From: Clostridia bacterium | GTDB taxonomy: Bacteria > Bacillota > Clostridia > Christensenellales > UBA1242 | Length of the DNA: 64,000 nt | Reading direction: 5' to 3' | NCBI GenBank assembly: GCA_017541375.1 | Contig: JAFXZE010000007.1 | Location: forward strand, 62,001 to 126,000 | In this document: one piece after another, positions 33,717 to 42,851 of the stretch | Position numbering within the stretch: position 1 is the stretch's first letter | How the letters are laid out: the number at the start of each line of letters is the position of its first letter | Made by a program: the position numbers and the translations under genes | The notes under the pieces: model-generated | What the model was told of the DNA's origin: nothing | The model's input: only the letters and a program-made list of their open reading frames with translations | Database searches by the model: none

Positions 33717-35144
33717 TCATTGCCTCTTTTTGTTTATATTGGGAATGCTGCTAGGGCGATTTTTCATTTTTGCTAGTGAGGAGCGGGTAAGACCGTCTTT
33801 TTGATCTGAGCTTATGTAAGGTGCAAATGGGGCCAAGTAAGGCACTCCAAAGCTATCAAGACTGACTAGATAACCTATTAAGAAGATGCCGCCTATTATT
33901 ATGCCATACAACCCCAGTAATCCGCCTAAGAAAGTAAAGACTATACGCAAAAATGATATCTGAGATATTTGTTCTGGCAATGTATAGCTCATCACTCCTG
34001 TGATAGCTACTATCAATACTGCTGGAGGACTTACTAAGCCTGCCTTTACGGCTGTATCACCAAGTATTAGTGCGCCTACTACAGAGAGGGCTAGTCCCAC
34101 ATAACGAGGCATACGCAAACTGGCTTCGTAGAGAATCTCAAACAAAAAGATGATAAACAATACTTCCAAAAAGGGCGGAAGCGGAATGCCTTGAATAGAG
34201 TTAGTAATAGTGATGAGAAGTTTTATCGGGATTGTTTTTAGGTGATAGGAAAGTAAAGCTATATATAGTCCTGGGAGTAATATAGCAATTATGCCAGCAA
34301 ATAATCGGAGATAACGCATTATAGTAGCTCTAGTGGTGGTGGTGTAATAGTCATTACTAGATTGTAAGTCCTCAAGGAGGATATAGGGAACAGTCAAAGC
34401 AATGGGAGAGCCATCACAAAGTATAGCTATCCTTCCTTCGAGAATTTTTGCGGTGGCTATGTCTGGTTTTTCAGTAGAGCCAATTTGCTTAAATATTTGT
34501 TGCTGCTTATTTGTGAGAAATTCTACCAAATAGTGACTATCTACCACACCATCTATTACAATGTTATTCAATTGTTCTTTCACGTTTTGCACGAGTTTTG
34601 GATCGGCCACATTGTTTAGATAGATTAATTTTACAGACGAATTAGTTTCATTTCCAATAGTCATGTCTTCAATTTTTAGATGCTTAGTTTTTAATCGTCT
34701 GCGAAGTAAGGTTGTATTTGAAATAATGTCTTCGACGAAACCTTCTCTGGGCCCTTCTAACACCGCACTTGTTGGTGGCTCATTAGGCAATCTAACTATC
34801 CACTTAGCGCATTCTGCTACAATAAATTGTTCCATGTTTTCATTAAAAATTATGCAAAATCCCTCGAGTAATTTAGATTCTATTTCCTCCAGGGAATTCG
34901 AAGTGGAAACTTTGCCAAAAGAGATAATTTCATTTTGTAAAACTTCTTTTATATCACAGTCTTTAGAATCTAATTTTTGTAGGGGAGCAATTATGTTTTG
35001 AGCTAATAATTGTTGATCTACTATATTTTCTATCCAAACTAGCACTACTATTTGCTTAGATTTAGTAGTCACCTTCTTAAATACAAGATCCGTCGCATTA
35101 TCGAAGGATTGTTTTAATTTCTGTTTTATATCTTCAACATGCAT
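33717..35144 (-). CDS. gerAA: GerA spore germination receptor subunit A
   Basis: This 475-residue GerA-family protein has an N-terminal soluble domain (~1-270, with VRLPNEPPTSAVLEGPREGF, the family hallmark near residue 120). Next are four or five membrane segments with FLEVLFIIFLFEILYEASLR and the segment around GLVSPPAVLIVA. It is the first gene of the three-gene minus-strand operon. A GAGGTAAAAAA stretch lies before the ATG. It is expected to be expressed in the forespore. Confidence 0.93.
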   Translation of the reverse strand: MHVEDIKQKLKQSFDNATDLVFKKVTTKSKQIVVLVWIENIVDQQLLAQNIIAPLQKLDSKDCDIKEVLQNEIISFGKVSTSNSLEEIESKLLEGFCIIFNENMEQFIVAECAKWIVRLPNEPPTSAVLEGPREGFVEDIISNTTLLRRRLKTKHLKIEDMTIGNETNSSVKLIYLNNVADPKLVQNVKEQLNNIVIDGVVDSHYLVEFLTNKQQQIFKQIGSTEKPDIATAKILEGRIAILCDGSPIALTVPYILLEDLQSSNDYYTTTTRATIMRYLRLFAGIIAILLPGLYIALLSYHLKTIPIKLLITITNSIQGIPLPPFLEVLFIIFLFEILYEASLRMPRYVGLALSVVGALILGDTAVKAGLVSPPAVLIVAITGVMSYTLPEQISQISFLRIVFTFLGGLLGLYGIIIGGIFLIGYLVSLDSFGVPYLAPFAPYISSDQKDGLTRSSLAKMKNRPSSIPNINKKRQ

Positions 35145-35240
35145 TTTTTTACCTCAAAAATAGTGTTTGAATGTTTTAAACTTTTATACTCATTTTTTCA
35201 TATCAAAGTTTGACTACTAATACTATATATTGAGGGTAAT

Positions 35241-35939
35241 ATGAATAAAATATTTACTAGTGTAATTACTAATTCGATGATAGCTTTGATGTTGGCTTTT
35301 TTAGGATTAATTAGTTTTAGTGGGGGAGTAAAAAGTGTATTTAATCCCACTAGCGAATTTGTGATTTATCGAGGCGACGTATTGAAAAATAATGTAAGCA
35401 TGATGATAAATGTCTATTGGGGAAATGAGTATTTGCCATCTATTTTAAAAACTCTAGAAAATCATAATGTAAAGACAACATTTTTCGTTGGAGGTAGTTG
35501 GGTAAGTAAATTTCCAGAAGATTTTTTGACAATTTTTCAGGCAGGACATGAAATAGGAAATCATGGATTTTTTCATCGTTCACATGATAAACTTTCTTAC
35601 AAAGACAATGAAAAAGAAATAATAAACACGCACAAATTAGTTAAGGAGTACACAGGGATAGGAATGAATCTTTTTGCGCCACCTTCGGGAGCTTATAACT
35701 TGGATACGATAAAAGTGGCAACCGATAATGGATATAAGTTTATCATGTGGACGAGAGATACTATTGATTGGCGAGATAAAGATGCTGACCTCATATATAA
35801 ACGAGCCATAAAGAATATGACTGGAGGAGATTTGATATTGATGCATCCGACTAGCGGTACTGCTACGGCTCTAGATAGGATATTAAAATTTTGTGAGGCT
35901 AATAGTTTTTGTGTGGTTCCTGTGTCCAAATGTTTGTGA
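35241..35939 (+). CDS. ylxY: YlxY-like polysaccharide deacetylase-family sporulation protein
   Basis: This 232-residue protein has an N-terminal membrane anchor (residues ~8-28) and a NodB-type deacetylase domain. The usual TFDDG is replaced by MMINVYWGNEYLP, the pattern of the YlxY sporulation group. The catalytic Asp pair is therefore missing. Other motifs are KTTFFVGGSWV, GHEIGNHGF (metal His), FAPPSGAY and DLILMHPT. It is probably inactive as a deacetylase. The next gene is an M16 peptidase, matching the conserved ylxY-mlpA order, although pnp is not upstream here. GAGGGTAAT precedes the ATG. Confidence 0.75.
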   Translation: MNKIFTSVITNSMIALMLAFLGLISFSGGVKSVFNPTSEFVIYRGDVLKNNVSMMINVYWGNEYLPSILKTLENHNVKTTFFVGGSWVSKFPEDFLTIFQAGHEIGNHGFFHRSHDKLSYKDNEKEIINTHKLVKEYTGIGMNLFAPPSGAYNLDTIKVATDNGYKFIMWTRDTIDWRDKDADLIYKRAIKNMTGGDLILMHPTSGTATALDRILKFCEANSFCVVPVSKCL

Positions 35940-35944
35940 TTTGC

Positions 35945-35973
35945 TTGTCAATAAGAATTTGTGGTGTTATAAT
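35945..35973 (+). promoter_or_regulatory. Promoter of the M16 peptidase gene
   Basis: TTGTCA (35945-35950), a 17-nt spacer and TATAAT (35968-35973). The implied start site near 35980 excludes the upstream ATG at 35972. Confidence 0.65.
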
Positions 35974-35992
35974 GGAAACAAAGGAGAAAGAT

Positions 35993-37264
35993 ATGTATAA
36001 TTTAAAAACTTATAAAAATGGCCTAAGATTGTTGGTAAATGAAGATAATAGCACTGAGACGGTGTCAGTAATTTTTTGTGTGTTGGCTGGAGGAAAAGAT
36101 GAAGATGAAACAAATCGTGGAGTAGCCCATCTTGCTGAACATATGTTCTTTAAGGGAACAACGAATAGAACAGGCAAAGAAATAATATTTGAGTTTGATA
36201 AATTGGGCATACAATACAATGCTTTCACATCTCAAGATTTGACTTGTTTTTATGCCGATGCAATGCAAGATAAGACGGAAAGAATATTTGATATATATTC
36301 AGATTGTTTATTCAATACAAACTATCCTAATGAGGAGTTAAAAACAGAGAAACAGGCGGTATGCAGTGAGCAGGAGATGTATATAGATGATAGTAAGAGT
36401 TATGTAGAAACTAAGGCTATGGAACTAGCATTAAATGGCACACCATATCAATATGTATTGGGTGGAACAGTAGAACAAGTGAACAAACTTACTGCCCAAG
36501 ATTTGACCAAGTTTAGAGATAAATATTACACTCCCAATAGATTAATTATTAGTGTATGTGGCAAAATTAAACAAGCTGATATAGAAAAGTGGGTAGAAAA
36601 ATACATTTTACCCAAATGCTCAAATGAAGAAAATCAACCATTGGTTTATTATGAATTAGATAAGAAAATTGACTTGAAGAAAAAGTATTCTTTTGTTTCA
36701 AGAGATACAGACCAATATTACTGTTGTGTTGGTTTTAAACCCCTCAGCAAATGTAACCCTGACTATTTAAAATATAGAGCGGCTGTGGTGGCACTTGGTG
36801 GAAATATGAGTTCGAGACTTTTTCAAAAGTTACGTTATGAAAAAGGGCTAGCTTATGTAGTGGGAGCTTTTTTGTTTGATTTGGTATTAGGTTTTAATGG
36901 AATAGTTTTTTATACCAATATAAACAAAGCTAAACAAACTGTTGAGCTTTTAGCAAAAGTTATGCAAGAATTGCGTCAAACTGGTTTTACTCAAGAAGAA
37001 CTTGAAATTGCCAAAAATTCTATAAAGAGTAGCTATGCATTATCACTTATTACTCCTTATGCAAAAACACATTTTGGAGCACGTAGTCTAATGTATCACA
37101 ATAAGATATTTGATTTACAGGAGACATTAGATAAGGTAGATAAAATAACTCTCGATGACTTAAATGAAGTGATACGACAAAATTTTAAAATTGAAGATAT
37201 GACTGTTTCTGTTGTTAGTAATAAAGAAAATTTTGATGCGTACAAAATATTGAGCAGAAAGTAG
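35993..37264 (+). CDS. mlpA: M16-family zinc peptidase (MlpA/YmxG-like)
   Basis: This 423-residue pitrilysin-type metallopeptidase has the inverted zinc motif HLAEH (in AHLAEHMFFKGT) near residue 42 and the downstream Glu in the EKQAVCSEQEMY region. The C-terminal homologous half has the typical SRLFQKLRYEKGLAY. I start at ATG 35993, after AAAGGAG and the promoter. It follows the ylxY-like gene as in B. subtilis. Cellular substrates are not known. Confidence 0.88.
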   Translation: MYNLKTYKNGLRLLVNEDNSTETVSVIFCVLAGGKDEDETNRGVAHLAEHMFFKGTTNRTGKEIIFEFDKLGIQYNAFTSQDLTCFYADAMQDKTERIFDIYSDCLFNTNYPNEELKTEKQAVCSEQEMYIDDSKSYVETKAMELALNGTPYQYVLGGTVEQVNKLTAQDLTKFRDKYYTPNRLIISVCGKIKQADIEKWVEKYILPKCSNEENQPLVYYELDKKIDLKKKYSFVSRDTDQYYCCVGFKPLSKCNPDYLKYRAAVVALGGNMSSRLFQKLRYEKGLAYVVGAFLFDLVLGFNGIVFYTNINKAKQTVELLAKVMQELRQTGFTQEELEIAKNSIKSSYALSLITPYAKTHFGARSLMYHNKIFDLQETLDKVDKITLDDLNEVIRQNFKIEDMTVSVVSNKENFDAYKILSRK

Positions 37265-37356
37265 CAAAAATATTTTAAAAATGTGACCGTTTCGTTTGTG
37301 TTTTTGTGGGAAAAATGTTATTATAAATTAATATACGATAAATTAGGAGGGTTATT

Positions 37357-40029
37357 TTGAATAGTTATACTGACAGAGATGTGAGGATATCGAAAAATAA
37401 ACTTTCTAGTAAAGCCAAACTAGGGATTACGATTATTCTTTTGTCTGTAGCTCTTTTGTTTTGTTTGATAGTTAATATTTTGCCGTTTATCCGCTCTTTT
37501 ACTTTGGGGGTGTTTGGGCTAGCCGCTTATCCTGTAGTTTTGCTTGCTTGTGTAATAGGAGGGCTCCTCACAAGGCGGAAACAATATCATGTGGCTACAA
37601 ATTACATCATTAGTCTTAGTGTTCTCTACTTTTTGCTTATTTGTGTGCTACATACAGCCCTTACTAGTATGGATGTCATTGATTTTGCTGAATATCTAAG
37701 CAACATGTACAATGTAAAAACTACTCCAGGAGGGGTGCTTGCTGGAATTTTCTCCTATATATTTGTAAAGTTGTTTGGCTACACTTCGACATACATTTTG
37801 TATGCTGTTGGAGCGGTGATTTGTGGGGCATTTATATTTGACTATTATCTAAAGGTAAAAGACTACAAAAAACTGAATTCGCGTATGGTAAATGTGGCCA
37901 TAAATAATGAGGTGAGTGGGGTGGACCAATCTAAAAATCCATTACCAACCAGAGGAAAGACTGAGAGTATAAATTCTCTTGTGCAAAAACAACCTGCTTC
38001 AAAAAATATCGGAGTCACTTTAAAGGCGCGAAAAAAAGAATCTGAAAATGACGAAATGGTTGAGCATATTGCTGGAGAGGAACAGCAAGGATACAATAGA
38101 GCTCAATCTGCCAAAGAAAAATTATTTGGGCTTGCTAATCAATCTGGTAAGAACAATTTTTCGATAGACAGCTTTGTAAATCGAGCTCATCAAAGTTTAT
38201 ATGGAGACAAAGAAGAGAAAGATAATTCTTACTTTCCGACATTTAATCAAGACTCATCTGAAGAAGACAATGATACTTTTGAGCCTAAAAGATTTAATCA
38301 ATTTGATGATAATGACACTTTTTATGAGCCTGAACCTGCGCGTTCTTCACTCTCTTCAGCCCCATCAACTTCATTCAACACATTTGATGAGGATGATGAC
38401 ATCATGTCAAGTCTCGACCGGATGATAAACGAAGTGCCTACTAGTGTAGCGCCTCCTAGTATGAGTGATAAAAAACATCAATTTAGTTCAGAATCAACTC
38501 AACTTGAGATGCAGCAAACCCTGCCTACGCCAAATCCAACTACTACGTACAAGAGACCAAGTCCATATGTAAAACCGCCTGTCAGCATGTTGACTGTAGA
38601 ATCGACCAAGCAGGAGGGAAATGAAGAATATCTAAAACAACAATCCAAGGTGCTGGAGCAGACACTAGAGAGCTTTAAGATATCAGCTACCGTGGTCGGC
38701 ATTACACAAGGACCTGCAGTTACTCGATATGAGATTCAAATGCCTGCGGGAATCTCTGTAAAGAAAATTATCCAGCACGCTGATGATATAGCGATGTCGA
38801 TGAGGTCATATAATGGTGTCAGAATTGAGGCGCCAATTCCAGGGAAAAACTTAGTGGGTATCGAGATACCTAATGAAAAAATAGCAACAGTTGGTTTAGC
38901 TGATATCATCAATTCACCCGAATTTAAAAATGCAAAAGCACCTCTTACGGTGGCAATAGGAAAGGATATTTCTGGTGCTATCAGAGTTTGTGATTTAGCA
39001 ACAACGCCACATTTACTGGTAGCGGGTGCAACTGGATCTGGTAAATCAGTGTGTCTTAATGTAATATTGATTAGCTTACTATATAGATTAGGACCAGATG
39101 ATTTAAAACTTATCCTAGTAGACCCAAAGCGTGTAGAATTTTCTAGTTTTAATGGTATTCCACAACTACTTACAAAAGAGGCTATAGTTCATCCAAAACA
39201 AGCACTCAATGCTCTAGATTGGGCTATTAGTGAAATGGAGAATCGTTTTGATAACTTTCAGCGTTTGCGTGTGCGTGACATCAATGAATATAACTCACTC
39301 GATGCTGTGTACAAGGGGAAAGAGCCAAAGCTGCCTCGTATAGTTATAGTTGTGGATGAGTTAGCTGACCTTATGATGATGGCTCGAAAAGATCTTGAGG
39401 ACAAGATTATGCGTATAGCACAACTATCTCGTGCGGCTGGTATTCACTTGATTTTAGCGACCCAACGTCCTTCAGTAAATGTTATTACTGGTACGATTAA
39501 AGCAAACTTGCCGTCTCGTATTGCATTCGCGGTAAATAGCTACTCAGATTCAAATACCATAATCAACCAAGGAGGAGCAGAGAAACTTCTTGGACGAGGT
39601 GACTCACTATTTGCTCCACAAAATCTCCCTGAGCCGGTCAGAGTACAATGCCCGTTTGTAAGTAATACTGAGGTGCTAAATATTGTAGAATTTATCAAAG
39701 AGAATAACGACTCTGATGACGATGACGCGCGCTCTAGAGAAATCTTGGAAGGGAAGCAAGAAGAACAACACGCCGAGAGTAGTAGCGCAGAGGGTGGAAA
39801 TTCGGAATTTGACCCAATATTGCCTAAAGCGTTACTTGACTTTATTCGTTCGGGTACGGGTTCGATTTCCGCGGTGCAGAGGAGATACTCAGTAGGGTAT
39901 GCAAGAGCTGCTAGAATTGTAGATCAAATGGAGCAAGCAGGCTTTATCTCAAGTCCTGATGGTACAAATAAAAATAGACAAGTTCTCATTGATGAAGAAC
40001 GTTATAATGAAATTTTTTCAAATGAATAA
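37357..40029 (+). CDS. ftsK: FtsK/SpoIIIE-family DNA translocase
   Basis: This 890-residue septal DNA pump moves chromosomal DNA at division or into the forespore. It has four to five N-terminal membrane segments (~24-170). An acidic, Ser/Asn/Pro-rich linker follows (~180-420). The RecA-like motor has GATGSGKSVCLNV near residue 557, ILVDPKRVEF near 585 and VVDELADLMM near 665. A C-terminal gamma winged helix lies at ~825-885. The start is TTG 37357, 5 nt after AGGAGG. It lies 9 nt before pgsA, so they are probably co-transcribed. Which of the FtsK or SpoIIIE roles it fills cannot be told from the sequence. Confidence 0.93.
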   Translation: MNSYTDRDVRISKNKLSSKAKLGITIILLSVALLFCLIVNILPFIRSFTLGVFGLAAYPVVLLACVIGGLLTRRKQYHVATNYIISLSVLYFLLICVLHTALTSMDVIDFAEYLSNMYNVKTTPGGVLAGIFSYIFVKLFGYTSTYILYAVGAVICGAFIFDYYLKVKDYKKLNSRMVNVAINNEVSGVDQSKNPLPTRGKTESINSLVQKQPASKNIGVTLKARKKESENDEMVEHIAGEEQQGYNRAQSAKEKLFGLANQSGKNNFSIDSFVNRAHQSLYGDKEEKDNSYFPTFNQDSSEEDNDTFEPKRFNQFDDNDTFYEPEPARSSLSSAPSTSFNTFDEDDDIMSSLDRMINEVPTSVAPPSMSDKKHQFSSESTQLEMQQTLPTPNPTTTYKRPSPYVKPPVSMLTVESTKQEGNEEYLKQQSKVLEQTLESFKISATVVGITQGPAVTRYEIQMPAGISVKKIIQHADDIAMSMRSYNGVRIEAPIPGKNLVGIEIPNEKIATVGLADIINSPEFKNAKAPLTVAIGKDISGAIRVCDLATTPHLLVAGATGSGKSVCLNVILISLLYRLGPDDLKLILVDPKRVEFSSFNGIPQLLTKEAIVHPKQALNALDWAISEMENRFDNFQRLRVRDINEYNSLDAVYKGKEPKLPRIVIVVDELADLMMMARKDLEDKIMRIAQLSRAAGIHLILATQRPSVNVITGTIKANLPSRIAFAVNSYSDSNTIINQGGAEKLLGRGDSLFAPQNLPEPVRVQCPFVSNTEVLNIVEFIKENNDSDDDDARSREILEGKQEEQHAESSSAEGGNSEFDPILPKALLDFIRSGTGSISAVQRRYSVGYARAARIVDQMEQAGFISSPDGTNKNRQVLIDEERYNEIFSNE

Positions 40030-40038
40030 GGAGGGAGT

Positions 40039-40749
40039 ATGAATACACCAAATAAACTATCTTTGCTTCGAATTATACTAGTGCCAATACTAATGTTTTT
40101 TTACTTGGCTACATTTATACCTGGTGGCAAATTGATTGCTTTTGTATTGTTTATTGTGGCTGCTATTACAGATAGATTTGATGGCAAGATTGCAAGGCGT
40201 GATGGCATAGTAACTGATTTGGGGAAATTACTCGATCCAATAGCTGATAAAATGCTGATTACTTGTGGCTTGTTTTTGATAGTATTTGATTTTGATGGGG
40301 CAGGTGCTATTGCACACCCTTGGGGAATAATAGCGCTATTTATAATGTTTAGTCGTGATTGTATAGTAAATGGTGTGCGTCAACTTACCGCTCAAAAAGG
40401 AGTAGCTTTTGCAGCTGTAAAAAGTGGTAAATTAAAAGCTATCTTTGCATATAGTTACATCCCAACATTTATGTTTTTGGCGCAAATCCACATTTGGCAA
40501 CAGACATTTTTAGCGGATATTGCCTTTGTGAATATATTGGTAATCATTATTACAGTAGCAGCATATATTCTGCTTGCTTTAGGCACTATTGTTACTGCAT
40601 ACTCAGCATACGATTACATCCGTAAAGCTTTACCCATTATGGGAACAGAGGCAAAAAATTCGCCGCTAGCAGATAAATTAGAAAGTGGAGCCAAGGTAGA
40701 TCAAAAATCAATACAAAAAGCTGATAGCGAGGAAAAACATGAAGACTAA
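40039..40749 (+). CDS. pgsA: CDP-diacylglycerol-glycerol-3-phosphate 3-phosphatidyltransferase
   Basis: This 236-residue membrane enzyme makes phosphatidylglycerol phosphate from CDP-diacylglycerol. The CDP-alcohol phosphotransferase signature D-x2-DG-x2-AR-x8-G-x3-D-x3-D is present, starting at DRFDGKIARRDG near residue 46. Five or six hydrophobic segments follow. The C-terminal ~35 residues form a charged tail. It overlaps the start of the next gene by 11 nt. Confidence 0.93.
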   Translation: MNTPNKLSLLRIILVPILMFFYLATFIPGGKLIAFVLFIVAAITDRFDGKIARRDGIVTDLGKLLDPIADKMLITCGLFLIVFDFDGAGAIAHPWGIIALFIMFSRDCIVNGVRQLTAQKGVAFAAVKSGKLKAIFAYSYIPTFMFLAQIHIWQQTFLADIAFVNILVIIITVAAYILLALGTIVTAYSAYDYIRKALPIMGTEAKNSPLADKLESGAKVDQKSIQKADSEEKHED

Positions 40750-41692
40750 TTTGGTTTATTTTTCGAATTGTACACCACAGCAAAAGATGGCAATACACAA
40801 GTTTTTGCCTTCTTTTACTTATGGGACTTTTTCTAGTATTGTATCAAAGACGGAGTTAGTTACTTTTGCTGATGTGGGGGATATAAAAAATGCTCTTACT
40901 TCTAGCTCTATCATAGCGTTAGATTTTTCAGATGATGCATTATTTCGTAAAGTTCAATCAGCTTTGTCCCAATATTATCATACATCGGTAAAGAATACCG
41001 ATTTTGGCGGATTTTGTAAAGGTAATTCAAATCAATTTTGCAGCGTTGTAAACATCGGTAAAGAACCATATCTAGAGGTGGAAACATTACAGTCTTTATA
41101 TGATACACAAAATCCTTCCTGCTACAAGCTGTGGGGAATAAGTGCAGTAGATTTGATGCAACAGTGCAGTGAAATAAATGGTTTCAACTTTAAATCATAT
41201 GTTTTAAGTGAGTATTTTGGAGATTTATATTTATTGATACAAGATGACGATGATGACTTTAAACAAGAGTTGTATCAATATCTTGGCAATTATATTTACA
41301 TCGAAAAATTTTGCACACCACTCGAAAGTGTAGCTGAGATAGAGGGAATTCGAAAACATCCTTTTGGGGTGATGGATTTTATTGGTGGTGAGATAACTAA
41401 TACTTTGTTAAGTGATGAACAATTAAAACCCTATGTGACTAATCTAGAAAACTGGGGGATAAATAAAACCACCACATTAGAAGAGATAAAAAAACTAGTA
41501 TTTGCTCGTCAACTTAGTTTTGCTCTTTTAGTGCTCCCAAGTAAGGATGGAATAAAAGTCATTTTTATAGATGACGATATTCATCCATTCACTATAAAAA
41601 ACGAATCTGAATTTGGTAGTATGGAATATCTAAAAAATTTTGTATGTATCAAAATATTTAATAAGTTACGGAAAAATACATTTTTATATTGA
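40739..41692 (+). CDS. Unknown protein at the cinA position, possibly a diverged CinA
   Basis: This 317-residue protein is translationally coupled to pgsA, where many Clostridia carry cinA. Weak hints agree with that. A KH-like segment around residues 160-190 has an LGNYIY motif like the CinA LGDYIYG stretch, followed by a region with GGEITNTLLS and FALLVLPSKDGIKVIFID that recalls the C-terminal CinA domain. The N-terminal MoCF-type GTELLLG motif is absent, and the protein is ~100 residues shorter. It could be a decayed CinA or an unrelated protein. No catalytic motif can be asserted. Confidence 0.5.
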   Translation: MKTNLVYFSNCTPQQKMAIHKFLPSFTYGTFSSIVSKTELVTFADVGDIKNALTSSSIIALDFSDDALFRKVQSALSQYYHTSVKNTDFGGFCKGNSNQFCSVVNIGKEPYLEVETLQSLYDTQNPSCYKLWGISAVDLMQQCSEINGFNFKSYVLSEYFGDLYLLIQDDDDDFKQELYQYLGNYIYIEKFCTPLESVAEIEGIRKHPFGVMDFIGGEITNTLLSDEQLKPYVTNLENWGINKTTTLEEIKKLVFARQLSFALLVLPSKDGIKVIFIDDDIHPFTIKNESEFGSMEYLKNFVCIKIFNKLRKNTFLY

Positions 41693-41795
41693 AGCGCGCA
41701 GCGTTTCACCTGAGATTACATTATCTAGAGGCTCTCCAGCTATTGAGGTGGAGTGTGTCTCTACAAAAAGGGCTCGAAAGAGCCTTTTTTGTTTC
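41690..41795 (+). other. Recurrent structured intergenic element, copy C, with terminator
   Basis: A first hairpin (GAAGCGCGCAGCGTTTC, 41691-41707) is followed by CACCTGAG as in copy A, a second inverted repeat (CTCTCCA with TGGAGTG), and a terminator GGGCTCgaaaGAGCCTTTTTT (41767-41791). Confidence 0.5.
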
Positions 41796-41921
41796 GCTAC
41801 ACTATGGGGATGTTCAAGGTGCTTTATTTGAATAATTTTTATATAAAATAAGAGCGTTTAAGAAACAAGTTGTATTTTGCTTTATTAATATTCTACATAT
41901 GTATAAAAACTATCTAATAGA

Positions 41922-41950
41922 TTGACGGAAAAGCATTTTTATGGTATAAT
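41922..41950 (+). promoter_or_regulatory. Promoter of first paralogue (42000)
   Basis: TTGACG (41922-41927), a 17-nt spacer and TATAAT (41945-41950). It is part of a duplicated upstream region. Confidence 0.75.
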
Positions 41951-41999
41951 GAACATATGAGTTAAGGGATTGGCTCAAAAAAAGAAGGGAGATGTTTTT

Positions 42000-42644
42000 A
42001 TGAACAAAGAAAAGTTTTTAGAAAGTTTAAAAAAATGGGATGGAGAGTATGAATCACTAATTCCACCAACAGGTTTACCTGATCCAGCTAATGAGGCTGC
42101 ATTTAAAGAGGCTTATGAGAAAAGGATGTATAGCTCAGATTTTTATCGTGAATGTGTATGGCCTATATTTGAGAAAGCTGATTATGATTATTATCACAAT
42201 AATCCTCATAATTTACCTTGGTATGTTTTTTCTCCAAGTGAATGTAGAAAATTCGACGATGCTGTAGATACTGTTTATTGGGCTAAGGGTAAACTTAGTA
42301 AAGATTTAATAAATTTTGCTACTCTTTGGGTATCAGTAGTTAATTTATATGATATTTTCAAAGATAATCCAGAAGCAGCAAAACTATGGGGTGAGCATAT
42401 ACGTGAAGTTGAACATAAGATAGGACGTAAGGCTATACGTGATGCAATCAATAGGGGAGAGACTTCATTTGAAGTAATGGTTAGAGATATGTTTGATGCA
42501 ATTGACGAGGCTGAACCATTTTCACCAAACAGAATACTTTGGGAGTTAGGTGATTATGACAAAAAAATTCGTGAATTAATTTGGTGTGGTTCTAATTCAA
42601 AAAAGGAAGAGACAAAAGCAAATTCAGAAGCAATGACAATGTAA
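42000..42644 (+). CDS. Unknown protein, tandem paralogue 1
   Basis: This 214-residue soluble protein is aromatic- and charge-rich, with no signal peptide, membrane segment or recognised domain. It shares its first ~35 residues (FLESLKKWDG, YESLIPPT) with the next gene. It also shares a central NLYDIFKDNPEAAKLW stretch and an EAMTM C-terminus, while the segments between have diverged. The ATG at 42000 has GAAGGGAG upstream. It is expressed from its own strong promoter and followed by a terminator. The function is unknown. Confidence 0.65.
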   Translation: MNKEKFLESLKKWDGEYESLIPPTGLPDPANEAAFKEAYEKRMYSSDFYRECVWPIFEKADYDYYHNNPHNLPWYVFSPSECRKFDDAVDTVYWAKGKLSKDLINFATLWVSVVNLYDIFKDNPEAAKLWGEHIREVEHKIGRKAIRDAINRGETSFEVMVRDMFDAIDEAEPFSPNRILWELGDYDKKIRELIWCGSNSKKEETKANSEAMTM

Positions 42645-42663
42645 TAATTTATCTAGTTGAAGT

Positions 42664-42699
42664 AAAAAGTCTTAAAACACTGTTTTAAGGCTTTTTTAT
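42664..42699 (+). terminator. Terminator of paralogue 1
   Basis: AAGTCTTAAAACacTGTTTTAAGGCTTTTTT hairpin. Confidence 0.85.
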
Positions 42700-42774
42700 T
42701 AAGGTTAAGTGATTGGCACTTATTTTATAGTAGTTTAAAACTACTCTACACGTGTATAAAAACTATCTAATAGA

Positions 42775-42803
42775 TTGACGGAAACGCCATTTTATGATAT
42801 AAT
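42775..42803 (+). promoter_or_regulatory. Promoter of second paralogue (42852)
   Basis: TTGACG (42775-42780), a 17-nt spacer and TATAAT (42798-42803), in the same context as the first copy. Confidence 0.75.
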
Positions 42804-42851
42804 AAACACATGAGTTAAGGGATTGGCTCAAAAAAGAAGGGAGATGTTTTT

